Assembly: GCA_019614645.1 (NCBI GenBank)
Contig: JABWDB010000001.1
Location: forward strand, 17,897,501 to 17,961,500
DNA from: Stratiolaelaps scimitus
Taxonomy: Eukaryota; Arthropoda; Arachnida; Mesostigmata; Laelapidae
DNA length: 64,000 nt
Reading direction: 5' to 3'
Under the pieces are notes generated by a model that had not been told where the DNA came from, did not search any database, and was given only the letters and a program-made list of their open reading frames with translations. The stretch's first letter is position 1. The number at the start of each line of letters is the position of its first letter. The translations under genes were made by a program, and so were the position numbers. Shown one piece after another: positions 34,194 through 45,563 of this stretch.

Positions 34194-36727
34194 GTGTATC
34201 TGGCAAGATCCGGCTCGCCTAACTATGATGATGCAGTGAATGATCCTGTCGACAACAAATGAGTAATGCTATTCAAAAGGGTGATGTGCATTGTCTTGAA
34301 CATAGCTACACTTCTTTATCAGTATTATGTTTCACGAGAACCAAGCGTTGTAAAGTACCGTCCATAAACGAACTGTCGTATTGTATTTTGTAGTATGTAT
34401 GTTTCGACACAGTGCCGAGTCTAAACTTGCACTATTCTGCACTCCGACAGGCAGAGTGAGTCACATAAGCAACAAGTTCAGCCCGTTGAATGCTCCTGAG
34501 ATTCTGTCGTCTACATCTCGATTTCAGTCGCTTGATCGTTTCTCGCAGTGGTGATATTTGCAGCGGCAGCAGCAGCAGTAGTAGTGGCCGTGGTGTTATA
34601 GTGGTGCTATCTCAAAGGCCGTGACTGTCTCGTTGGCACCAGTTCGTGCCGGCCATTCTCCCGATGACCGATAACGAGCGATGTTTCGTGACGACGGCCG
34701 CGTTGCCGGGGGTGCCAAGTTGCTGCTGATTTTTCAACAATTCGCTCGTAGGTGTTTTTTTTTTAGCCTGGAAAAAAAATCGAGGATGGGTCGTTTCCAC
34801 ATTTGTGGCTACGATTTATTTTTATCGACGCAGTCGACGCTTATACCGATTGTTGATGGGTGTTGCCGCTGTTATTGGTGTTGCAGTCGTTAGCCGGAAG
34901 AACGAGCTGCCTCTCGGGACCCTCAGTCCGTTTTCGTCTACCGGTCACGTGCTACGATTCTACCACCGTTTAGACCATTTGCAAAAACGTGTTAATTGCC
35001 TACTTCGACGACGGATGCCTCCATGCGCCTCACACACATTGGCGTTTGTTGTTCATTCCGCTTGCCAGCGACGTTTGTCTCCGCTTACATTGACATTGTT
35101 GAGCCATATCGTCTCAAGATACTCTATATCTGTCCCGATTCATACCGGTGTGATCGATTCTCCCCGAACACGAGAGCATTGCAAAATTCCACTAATATGT
35201 TACCAGTGTCACCGCCGTAGACGCCACACACGCCTGAGAGAATTGAACATCGTCAACGACGACGAAGCAGAAACAGATCGATGTCGAATTTCTTAGTCCT
35301 CTGAATTGAAACGAGATACGGTAGAATCATGTGCACAGATGGCTCAGTGTTGCCGGCGGAGTTTGAGATTAGTGATGCCGCTTAAGAGCCGTGCGTTCAA
35401 ATACCTCAAGACAGATCCCATAGTGCCAATTCAACTAATGTCGAGCACACATGAAGTGATCTGAGTAATCATTTGCAGGGTAAGCCTGTCGTTGTACTGG
35501 AGGTCCATCTAATGGTATACGCTTCCTGCAAAAGTTCGTTTTTTTTTTATTCATTATTGCCTTGGTATCCACCTTCTAGACTATTTGTCATTTCGTCTTC
35601 GTGGTAGGCATCTCTCTGGCATTCTGCCTGGTTTTCCGCCATTTAACGGAATCGGCCGCATCAATAATAATAGATGGCTCAAGATGTACGGACTCGCCGT
35701 TGATGCGCAATGCCAGAGTTATAAATACAATATATAGGTAGGTGTATGTATAAAATATACTATTATTATTATTATTCGTACTTCTGTTATCATTCTAATC
35801 GTATCGATGCGGCGCTATTGAATTATTGTTACTATTGATTCCTACAAGCCACTGATTGATCAGTTAATGCATTTCTATTTATGTAGTAGATTTCTCTTCA
35901 GTATATTTCACTGTTTGCGCACGTGTTCTTGAACGTTTGACCCTCGACTGCCAGGATGACATCCCGCAGAGGCTCTATGTTGTATATGTATCATCTATAA
36001 CTTGCCATGATTTATATGGCTAGACAGGGATGCAACTGTCCACGTCGTCAAACCTCGTAGCTATATACATAATAAGAATAACTTTGAAGCTACTGACGGG
36101 TGAGAGTCGTTTATCCCTGTAGAAAAACCATAAATGTTCACTGCTGCCGTTGAAACATGTGAAAAATCCGTAGTATTTATTATACATGCAATTACAGCAC
36201 GCACTAGTGCTGTAACCTGTTAGCAGATGGAAAACATCTCTGAATCGGTTTTGGGGAACTGTGCACCTAAGTCACCTAAAATATATAGGTATTCGCCTGG
36301 TTAGGCACACGTAAATCGTGGCAATCGACCACCGCTTACATATTTGAATATTTCAAGGGATATCGTATTGAAACGGGACGGATTTACTTCCGTAAAGTCA
36401 AGGCAGTCATACATATGTATCTGAAAAGCTGAGAAGATCCAAGGTTACCTTTATGAAAAACACGAAAAAATGTATGTTTTTCTGATACAGGGTTTATCGA
36501 CTTTTTCTGTACAGCTTGTATATTTGATAATACAATAATAATAATCACTACCATATGCGATGCAAGTGGATTAACGGCGTAATCGGATTGGATTCCACAA
36601 TATCTCTCTCTCACTCCCCCTCTCTCTCTCTTCTATTCTCTCAGCTCATGTATTAATCTAGTTCGTAACCCATATTAGATATAATTGGAGATTTTCCGAA
36701 GAGCTCAGGAGTCGGAGGCACGTATTG

Positions 36728-36729
36728 TA

Positions 36730-36805
<76 letters not shown>
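36728..36805. repeat. (TA)n microsatellite, among the longest in the window
   Basis: About 78 bases of TA alternation with one G near the left end. Unlike the tracts at 19.1, 38.5 and 49.5 kb, its unique flanks are not inverted copies. Confidence 0.95.
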
Positions 36806-36808
<3 letters not shown>

Positions 36809-37062
36809 GTCCCTTTTTGTTTACGCTCTAACCTACGGCCTCAGGTTTCAAACTAATTTAGGTCAAAGGTTCACTCATTGTACGCAATATTTGCTCTTAA
36901 AATGGACGAAGATCGAGGTTTTAAGAACGGCTTGAATCAGATACAAATAATGGGGGTGTACAAATCATACACTTTTGTATTTATGGCATTTGTGAACAAC
37001 TTGTTGTCACATTTTTTCCTTACGCGTACACTGTTATGGCTATACTTCCATATAAACGGTTT

Positions 37063-37098
<36 letters not shown>

Positions 37099-38480
37099 GT
37101 TATATTTACACTGTTGAGTTATATACAATTGGTAAACTACAGAGGAAAATTTCGCTGACGTTTAGATAACTAACTACGAGATGTCTATTGATATAACTAG
37201 ACATTTCTTGTTGAATTAAATTTCACTAGCGTTAGCGTGTGGTTGGTCTTGTTATCCAAACACGGAACAGGTTCGGTGCTCTTTTGGCGTTCGACCGACA
37301 TTTTCGCCTCAGCAAGCCATTCTAGGTCCAATAATAATAATAATCCTAATATTAATAATAATAATATTAATAGTATGCAGTGACGAAGGTTGACTGTGAA
37401 CACAACTTCCGTTATTGATTATCTCTTGTCCTGCTGTTACTCCGTGGACTGAACTGCTCGATTAGTCGGTCCCACGGTCTCGTAATCTGGGTGCCGTGTA
37501 AATATGTGTCGAACTCGTTAATGATATACTTATCGGTGAATGCGTGGTTTTGCGAATTGTTAGCCGTCTATGTATGTTCAATCAAAGGTCTCGTACACGC
37601 ACATCTGCGGTGCCCTCGAACGGATTAAGGACACGCAGTCTATGACGATAAAAACGGCCTAAATGAAGTGAGTTATCCATAGCAGTAAAAGCAAAGCCGC
37701 CGCCTTCGAGTCGATACGCGATGTATTTGGTCATTTTTTCCTGAGTTGGTCATGTCACTTACGAGATAAGTATCAACAAGTGTATCTCATCCATTGTCGT
37801 TTCAGTATTGTTTCTATTATATTTGTACTGTTTCGTTTTAAACACACGTGTACTCAACGTCCAATTAAACATACGATGGTATTTGCCATTTTTTTAGGAT
37901 TTCGCTTTTCATTATTTTTTCATTGTGTTTCTCAAGAGATATGAAATCTGGCGTGCAAGTAGATCTGTTTTTGCTCGAGTAGCTTATTCGTTTGTCTATG
38001 ATTGACTGAGGACTCGTTACTGCCGGTTGATATATCTGTCGACGTCAATCGAACTCTGCAACTACGCACTCGTTTGTAGACATGTTCAGTGACACGTGTA
38101 GCATGCATTGTCTATTCGGTTCACCCATTAAACCGTTCGCTGTGCAAACCCTAGAACAGGCCTTTCGTTTCGTGTTGAAGCTCACCCGACTACGTTCGAT
38201 GACATTAAATCGAAAGCTCGCCCCTTATACTGCTCATCGGACTTTTCGACGTCTATTAACGAGGGAAAGTTATAACGCGATATCGATATCGAATCTATTT
38301 GCCCCACCCAAGACTTCGTTTGAGTGCACATGTGGGGTAGTTTGTGAAGTGTGCGCTAACTCATTCAGACTGATCTGAAGGAGTTCGCTGATGAAATGAT
38401 CTGCTGTGAGGTCTACAGGCTGACCTCAAAACATTTCTGGCAATTTGTGACATCGACATTCGAGCATCACCTTTGCATAT

Positions 38481-38530
38481 TTTCCATCTTTACTCTGATA
38501 TATATATATATATCAGAGTAAAGATGGAAA
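38481..38530. repeat. 50-base perfect palindrome
   Basis: TTTCCATCTTTACTCTGATA at the left is mirrored exactly by TATCAGAGTAAAGATGGAAA at the right, with a TATATATATA centre and no unpaired loop. A second TA run follows at 38531-38548. No ORF, no terminal-repeat transposon signature. Confidence 0.9.
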
Positions 38531-38548
38531 TATATATATATATATATA

Positions 38549-39900
38549 ACGCAAGTTTACCGTACATGCTCAGTAGTCTACGCAACTCGTCTCGATGATC
38601 AGCCCATTTTGGACCAGTCACTGACGTATGCAAGCATGGATGCGAGACCATTCGGATTCAATTCAAATTGTGACTTTTTAACGGAATTGTCGTTTCGCAA
38701 CGTTCAAGTTCTTGTAAGAAAACCGTCATGAGCTTATGTCCCACAATACAAATTAGCCCTATTGGGCATGATGTGTTTTGCCCTGTGGAACGCTCTTCGA
38801 AACAGGGCTAGCAGACGGAGGAAGCGAAGATTCTCTTGATGCCACTGAGATAATTCCCTCCCGAGACCCTCAAGCCACCCAGTACGGTCCGAGTGCTACA
38901 AGCGCTAACGCTTATGTGGCATCCTGCCAAGAAGCCTGCGTATGTAATGGATTGAGCCTTTGTGACCCGGAACAACGATGTCGAAAAGTTTTCTCAGTGG
39001 CAACCGCTTGACGACTCTTTTATTCTGGTTAAATGCAGCCTATCTTCTCAAATGGCATAACGCGGAGATGTGAGTACCCCATAGACGGACCTTACGGATT
39101 TTCTTCGCTCGGGAATGAATGAATAAATCAATAATCTATTCCATTATTCCTGCCCATGGCATCCGTTGGGTTTGCACGCTTGCGCTATGATACTACTATA
39201 CATTGAGTAACTACACATCTCAGAAGCAACAAAACAATGAGGAACTAGCCTCACACAGCTCGCAGACTCTAACAATGAATACATTCATAGCAGATAATCA
39301 CATCATCGTATATAATGGCTTTTTCGAAATGCTTTTTTAAAACAGTCTGTCAAATATGACCGTTTACGCTTTTACTGAGATGTATGCAGGATGGACTGTT
39401 TGTGTAAGAACTCCTCGGTCACTTCTCACTCAGCATATGTTTCTGCGAGTTCCAATAACGAGCAGCCAATAACGATAAGGCCATATACGCCAGTAACGAA
39501 AGCCAGTAAACGACAGGTTGGAAAGGAGAAATTTATAGCGAAGGCGACTGCTGCGCTGTCATCGTCAATTCCGGCTTTGTCTCCTGCTGTGGAATTGCGA
39601 TATGCCTTTATATCTGTTCATTTTCATGCAGGATTTTACTGTCGAGAGGGGATATTTATCTAGACGAAATGGATGGACGATCGCCGATGTAGCCGTTGTA
39701 GGGATATTGTTACCGTGACCGTTCCGCTGCCGAGTTAGCGTACGGTTACTTCAGATGTTGTGTATGGCTTTTTTTTTTCTTGATGAACCTTTTTCAATGT
39801 CTCGAATGGTCGGTCGCACAACCTGCCAGGTATAATAGGTAGCCGAAAGTTGCTCCTCGCGCTTAGCCGAACCACTTCATCACAGCAAGCTGATCCGTCT
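38549..39900. other. non-coding stretch with one ORF of doubtful reality
   Basis: The + frame ending at TGA 39009-39011 translates into a varied, partly Cys-rich segment (SCQEACVCNGLSLCDPEQRC) that looks protein-like. It is cut off on the left by a stop at 38769, has no ATG and only a weak acceptor near 38806. Nothing else is recognised; the ORF at 39391-39663 is unremarkable. Confidence 0.35.
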
Positions 39901-40520
39901 TCGGGTTCGCTCAACGCCGATTCAGTTCTGTGTCCTCCCACTCTACCACTCGTAGTCGATAAGCTCTGCTGGGATGAACGTTGTAACCAGCCGAAGAGTG
40001 AACTAACTGAGAGTGATGTATAATGTAATAAGAGCCACAGCAGACAACAACAACAGCAGCAGCACCACCAACGCCATCACAGTGGTTACAATGACTCTTT
40101 GTCGAATAATAATAAATAGAAGAAGAACAATTGTTGCACGGGCGGGTGGCCACTCGAGTTGGCAACGATGGGCCCCGATCCGTGACGTTGTCGGAAACCG
40201 TCTTTGTCGTCTGACCACGCAACACGGCCCGGCGCTGCCTCCTCTGCGTAAACACAAACAGTAGTAGTACTGCTGCTGCTCGGTTGCTTTTGGTATAAGT
40301 GGCTGCTAGCAGGATGCTTTCGACTGAAGCATCGGTGGAAGACATTTGTAAACAGTTCCACTTGAGAAACTGTCGCGTAGAACTGGCGCATAGCGGAACG
40401 CACTGCGGCACTCGACCGGAGAGAGATTTACAGTCTCGATAAGACGGGGAGTTAGGGTGGGGGGAGAGGGGGTGTAGTGGTGGATGGTGATGCGGAGTTC
40501 ACTCGAATGAAAGTACCACA
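39901..40520. other. CpG/triplet-rich patch
   Basis: CAG/CAA runs (40040-40065) and raised CpG keep frames open on both strands (longest 166 codons, minus). No recognisable protein. It could be a regulatory element or untranslated exon, possibly for the glycosyltransferase gene that lies 8 kb downstream on the + strand, but nothing shows this. Confidence 0.3.
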
Positions 40521-42670
40521 AGGGTCTCCCGTATAGAAATAAATAATTTGGAATCCGGGTGGGTGTGGTGAATGCGAATTTTGCGCTCTTCTTCTGTTGT
40601 CCAAAAATATTCCAACTTGTATAGGTACTGGTGGTAATTTGATAATTTGCAACGAAGTGTTTGCTCTAGCGACAAACCGAAGCGGGCGCAAGATTATGGA
40701 TTAGCATAGTAATGGAGGCTATTTATCTTGTTGTTGACTCGTACTGAAGATCAACTTGGGTTTTCAGTCCCTCGCCTCGTTCGTCTTCGCCACTAAACTG
40801 ACGGCTGTGATCATCCGTAGACGGCGCGCGGCATTCTGTGCTTCGCAGTGCGGAGAGACAGCATCGAGCTTCCTATGGTCGTGTAGCGATATCTCGCTGT
40901 CCAATGTCTATGTGCGGTTCTGCATTGCATTCATTTGTGAGTCACTGCCGCTCCTAGACACTCGCTACACGCATATCCGCATCATTGCGGTTATATTGCG
41001 GTCTGTCCGTTATATCACTGACTGACGCCAACCTTTGACCAATCGATATTCGTCTGCAATGTGCTCCATCATTATCTGAATGCTCTGGTTTTTCTTTGTT
41101 TGTTCGTTTTTGACTGATTATCACTATGAGAATATTGTCAAGTTGATAATCCCTCAATGTCGTTACTGCAACCAACACAGAGTTCACTCGGGAGAATTCA
41201 CTGCCAAATCAAACACACTACCACCTCCGTTGAACACAATCCCAGAATACTCGTGTTTAGTTCTAATGTCACGTTTCTTCATCAACGTGAATCGACTTCG
41301 CGTTCGTCGAATCAACCAACCAACCAATCAACAAACAAGTGGACACGACAAAACCAGCAAACGAAATATGAATGTTTTCTACCTATTTTTGCTCGACGAA
41401 AGATGAATTGAATGTTGTTTACATCAGATGAGATCCGCGAACGATTGATGACGCATAACTTTTGAGGTCATCCCGACGAGCTTCGACGGTTCCAAGGCCG
41501 TCGCGATTTCACTCATCCAGCTTATCCTCCTGTGTACAGCATATCGCGGGGAGGAAATCACATTTCCGCTACGGATTTTTTACAGCCGGTCAGAGCTTGG
41601 CTCGGACTCTCAGCAATGTATATAATGGTAAAGGATGACGCGGCCAAACAACGCCTTTCATACGACGCGTCCATAATTAACTTCGGTACGTAATGCTTTA
41701 GATTATACGAGATAATGTAAACGATAACCACAACGGGTGCTTCAAGAAGTACGCGCCGTTACCAGTTCGCGTTCAATACGCGATACTGCACAATGTTCGT
41801 CTAGTCGTAGGCGAGCTATGATAGCGAAATACACGATCAGCGTAGCCCTTTTGGCTGGCCATGTCTGACATCACAAAAATCGTCGGATCAAAGTACGTTC
41901 TTAGCTTAGCACGATAGTGCTCGGGGGCATTTTTTTATTCGCGATCATGCAGTCACGGTGGAACAACCCGTGTCATTGCAGTGACAACGTCAAATGGCCG
42001 GCAAAGGAGAATATCTAAAAATGATCTAGAACTGAATCTCGGTTAATTTTTGCGAATACGTTAGCCGGTACGAACATATCTATTCGCATCTTGATGCAGT
42101 ATTTACGCCTCAGTCGTTGTCGTTCAGGTGAATGTCGTCATATGGGTTAAAAACACAGGCAATGTTCAGTATGGTTAGCTAACCTAAAATGGAGGATATA
42201 CCACTGCCTAAATGAGCAGATATCGTACGATTGGTCTACATCGCTCAAGAACACTGTGCCTTAGCTGTTAAACGGGAACTACTTCCTTCGCATCGTTCTT
42301 CGCCTTGTAGAACACTAGCGTGGTGCCATGTCCACAGGGTCACCCTCTGTGTTACGCTATTTCGAGACATTCGTTGTGTTCAAACGTCGGCCGACTGTTT
42401 CGTAAAGTGCCGTTTGCCTTCGGTTCTTCCAATGAGTGTCACCAGTTCGACGTTCCATATAAAATTCCAATCCAAGTCCTCGCGTAGTTTCGATCATGGA
42501 TACATTAACAAGTGCTATTACAGGCGGGATTGCTGCCCGCCTTCATGAGTACTGTAAGCGCGAAAGCCTCTCGTTGAAACCAGTTCAAATTTACGCGTTT
42601 TCAATGGTCCTTCTCTCCTTTTGAGTGTCTGCCTCCATAGCAAGCGATCTGCCTATCTGCTTAAACTGGA
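40521..42670. other. non-coding stretch, nothing recognised
   Basis: Short frames without domains. A 12-base perfect palindrome, GGTTAGCTAACC, lies at 42173-42184. Confidence 0.5.
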
Positions 42671-43380
42671 TCCACTATGATGTCATCAGCGGAGACACAA
42701 TTTCTCTTTTCTTGGCGTATCGTTGACGTCCCTCAATCACTTTGATTCCACCCTGAACCTGATAGCCGTCAGTCAATCCGTCAGACCGAGTGGTGTCAAT
42801 AACAACAATCACTGCGCACGCACCTGCAGCTGATTCCCCTGCTGTCGTTGCTGCGTTGTCAGCCACTAGCGTGTTTGCTCGGGCAGTCGGGGCGTGCGAG
42901 AAAAACACGCTTGCCACCAACGCTATCGTTGGTAGACACGCTGACGCACGGGGACGGCCGAGGGCCGTCCGTCCGTCTGTGCGAGAAAGATTCGCCACAA
43001 AAATGCCTCTGTTCCCGATGGTCAACCCCCGGGGAGCAGACCGCAAAACGCTTCTTTCACATGATCTTGTGCGATGTCTTGTGCTGAAAATCGATAGTGA
43101 CGACACAGCGATGCAACGTTTTCCCAATAGATATATATATATATATATATATATGCGCGCACACACACACGCATACAGTCAAACAAACCCAGTGGAGTGT
43201 TTTTCCGCAGGGTTTTTGTGTCGTACTGTTTGGTGTCGTTGGTGCTCCATGTGTCATGGAATGGTCGGTCCATGGCCGCACCACGGGTGACCAGAGGGAG
43301 AGAACTTTCTAATATAACAGCGGCGGGGGAAGGGGTTTGTAGGTTTACTACGGAAACTTGACAGTTGACTCCCGTATAGA
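42671..43380. other. CpG-rich patch with overlapping frames and TA/CA repeats
   Basis: Two frames of more than 160 codons overlap on opposite strands (42675-43166 minus, 42790-43290 plus). Both owe length to CpG-rich sequence and to the TA/CA tract. Small inverted repeats occur at 42952-42970 (GGACGGCC/GGCCGTCC). Possible untranslated exon or enhancer; no protein recognised. Confidence 0.3.
43130..43171. repeat. (TA)n followed by (GC/AC)n microsatellite
   Basis: About 24 bases of TA, then GCGCGC and a CA run. Confidence 0.95.
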
Positions 43381-45218
43381 AAGTTCGGCTGGATGGAAGT
43401 AAGCCAAACAACACTCGTGACCTTCGCACCAGTATGGAGGCGGTTTTATTCCGACTTTATAAACAGAACAGTTCATAAAGTAGCCCTTACCTGTATACAC
43501 TGTCGCATATTACGTGATGATATTGAAACACACGACGGTATGAGCCGCCGGGGAATTCATAGGAAGCTTGCGATTTTCATTATGATAATTGAGAGAAGGA
43601 TATTGTAAATTACTAATGCACGTCGACGGGGTACAATTATTGCCCACATTATGTTAACTGTACTTCCATTATTTGAAGATTCTAATATATTATTATTATT
43701 ATTATCGTCGACATTAATTAGTGAAAAAGTTTTCGAATTTTGTCATACGCCCACACCTAATTCGGTGGTCGGCCATATAGCTGCCTTATAGGGATTTGTA
43801 TCAAGCAGAGATTGCATATCGGATAAATATTAAGATCGTTAAATACAGCCATAAAAACCGATAGTAGAGCCATGTATCATACAACTTGATATGGACTGAC
43901 TTATTCCCTGTGACAGCAACAATAGCGTATATTCATGTCTGCAGTATGTCAGCACGGAGATCATCATAACTTTTTATACTATTTATCCGATTTATTTTTG
44001 AGATTTCACCCATCTCTTATGCGTGTCCTTTATACATATGCGTGTTGCCAAACACGATTCCACCACAACAACCCTCGTAATATGCTGACACTCCATGCTC
44101 CACTCAAACCGCGCTCGTTTGCGTGACATTCTGTATTTCAGCATATTAGTTTAATATGCTGAAATACAGAATGTCACGCAAACGAGCGCGGTTTGAGACA
44201 AAAAAAAACAAACAACGAGCCCGAACCCTTTAAGATTTGCTAAATTTCCGTCGTTGTTGATATTTCGCTGTTGCGTACTGCCCTTATGACATGTGTGGAA
44301 GGTCGGATGAACGTTTTGCAGCAAACAGAATCACGATGATCACGATGTAACGATCTAGAATGATAATATGTGCACGACGTGGCAGCACGAACAATGAGAA
44401 AAATGCTGAGAAAATAGCTTCGCCGCGCCGCCTACGAAAAAGTAGAACAAAGCTGAAACAGAAACGATTAGAGTGAATTACATTTCATGATCATTTCATA
44501 TAATATGATTATTATTATTATTATTGTGATTATTTGTCAAACCAGTCACACTCGAGTCATAACTTGACTTATATGAGACAGTCATAGGTGGCATTAAGCA
44601 CAGACGATAAGATTCGGGAGAGACACGTTGGGTACTTGAAATTTCGTTGGCATGGCTTCACAGTGGGTGGCTGAGTGAACCTTCAGGATACGACATAAAC
44701 TTCGTATCCGCAGCAAGACGATGACCGAACGAATGACGACTCAATCGACCTCAAGCTAACACACATATGTAGCTACATTAAAGATATTTAGCCCCGATTG
44801 ACTCCGAGGCGTCATAATTTCGCTACGCTACAAACACTTTGTTGCTTATCGGTGAAAATCGTTATGCACGGCCAAGCTATAACACATGTCGAGATGGCTG
44901 CAACCGACAAACTGCAACTATCGGGATGCAGGGGTAGCAGCAGCAGCAGCATTATGGAATACCAAGAAACGAACTATAAAATGCTTACGAATATCCACAA
45001 TGAGCATTCTTCCAGCTGCACCTTGCTATCCAACAACGATATGTTCGTGTTAAGCAAAGGAAGACGGGGGCTGCATCTTCTTTGCGGCCGAATATAATAG
45101 CTTAGTGTAGTAGTCGTCGCTCGCTGGCTTCCTTCCAGAAGACCTCGATTTTCCAACCGAGACAGCTACCGCCAGGCCGCTATATCACAATACAAAATAC
45201 CCACTAATGCGTTCATCA
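43381..45218. other. non-coding stretch containing the long perfect hairpin
   Basis: Nothing coding recognised. ATT runs near 43690-43705 and 44509-44525, the 46-bp hairpin at 44103-44197, and a small inverted pair GGATACGA/TCGTATCC at 44686-44709. Confidence 0.5.
44103..44197. repeat. 46-bp perfect inverted repeat with 3-base loop
   Basis: The left arm 44103-44148 (starts CTCAAACCGCGCTCG, ends CAGCATATTA) and right arm 44152-44197 are exact reverse complements, with only GTT between them. The match stops abruptly at 44102/44198 and is followed by an A-rich run. An ordinary microRNA precursor would carry mismatches and a larger loop. Possible origins are a single template-switch event, a foldback element, a hairpin-siRNA locus or an assembly artefact. 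Confidence 0.9.
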
Positions 45219-45563
45219 TCAGCTGGCGCACACGGTGTCGCTAAAAGGAGCCCGTTTTTTTATGTGCTTTGCTGGCTGTCCATGATAACATTTATCTAGG
45301 CAAAAAGACCGAAGTGACGGCCTTTCATCCACAGCTTCGGTAGGCGAGTCACTCACGCTCTCGCTCGCTATTCTCTTCTCTGGCCGGGCATCTGACCAAA
45401 ACACGCCATAATCAAAGTGGCACATCGGTGGCGCAATATCGTCTCCACCGTGTACCTGACATTCAGCCAAATGACAAGAGAGAGGAAATTTTCTCATTGA
45501 AGATCCCCGGTCGAAGTGACTGACCCCTTCCGTATATCGTCTCCCGGTGTACATGGCTAACAC
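45219..45563 (-). CDS. candidate minus-strand ORF, unknown
   Basis: A minus-strand frame whose first ATG has a strong context (TTAGCCATGT, third codon of the open frame) gives about 112 codons of varied composition, with segments such as MYTGRRYTEGVSHFDRGSS and CHFDYGVFWSDARPEKRIA. A donor-like site (TGTCAG|GTACAC) lies inside it, so it could be the first exon of a spliced gene. No family recognised. Its length is within chance expectation for 64 kb. Confidence 0.15.
   Translation of the reverse strand: MLAMYTGRRYTEGVSHFDRGSSMRKFPLSCHLAECQVHGGDDIAPPMCHFDYGVFWSDARPEKRIASESVSDSPTEAVDERPSLRSFCLDKCYHGQPAKHIKKRAPFSDTVCAS

Larger units (their letters stand above)
33181..38480. other. non-coding stretch with long TA tracts
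   Basis: No gene recognised. Contains TA tracts (33604-33620, 34137-34193, 36728-36805, 37066-37093), TAA/ATT runs (35760-35775, 37330-37372) and a TC run near 36605-36635. A plus frame at 34805-35296 lacks an ATG start and any domain. Confidence 0.5.

Noticed and set aside
35360..35410. tRNA-like box (GCGTTCAAATACC)
   Set aside because: No matching A box or acceptor stem at the right spacing; no other tRNA candidate held up.
42675..43290. Overlapping 160-codon frames on both strands
   Set aside because: Both are extended by the TA/CA microsatellite and CpG-rich sequence. The minus frame begins inside the repeat; the plus one lacks an ATG.
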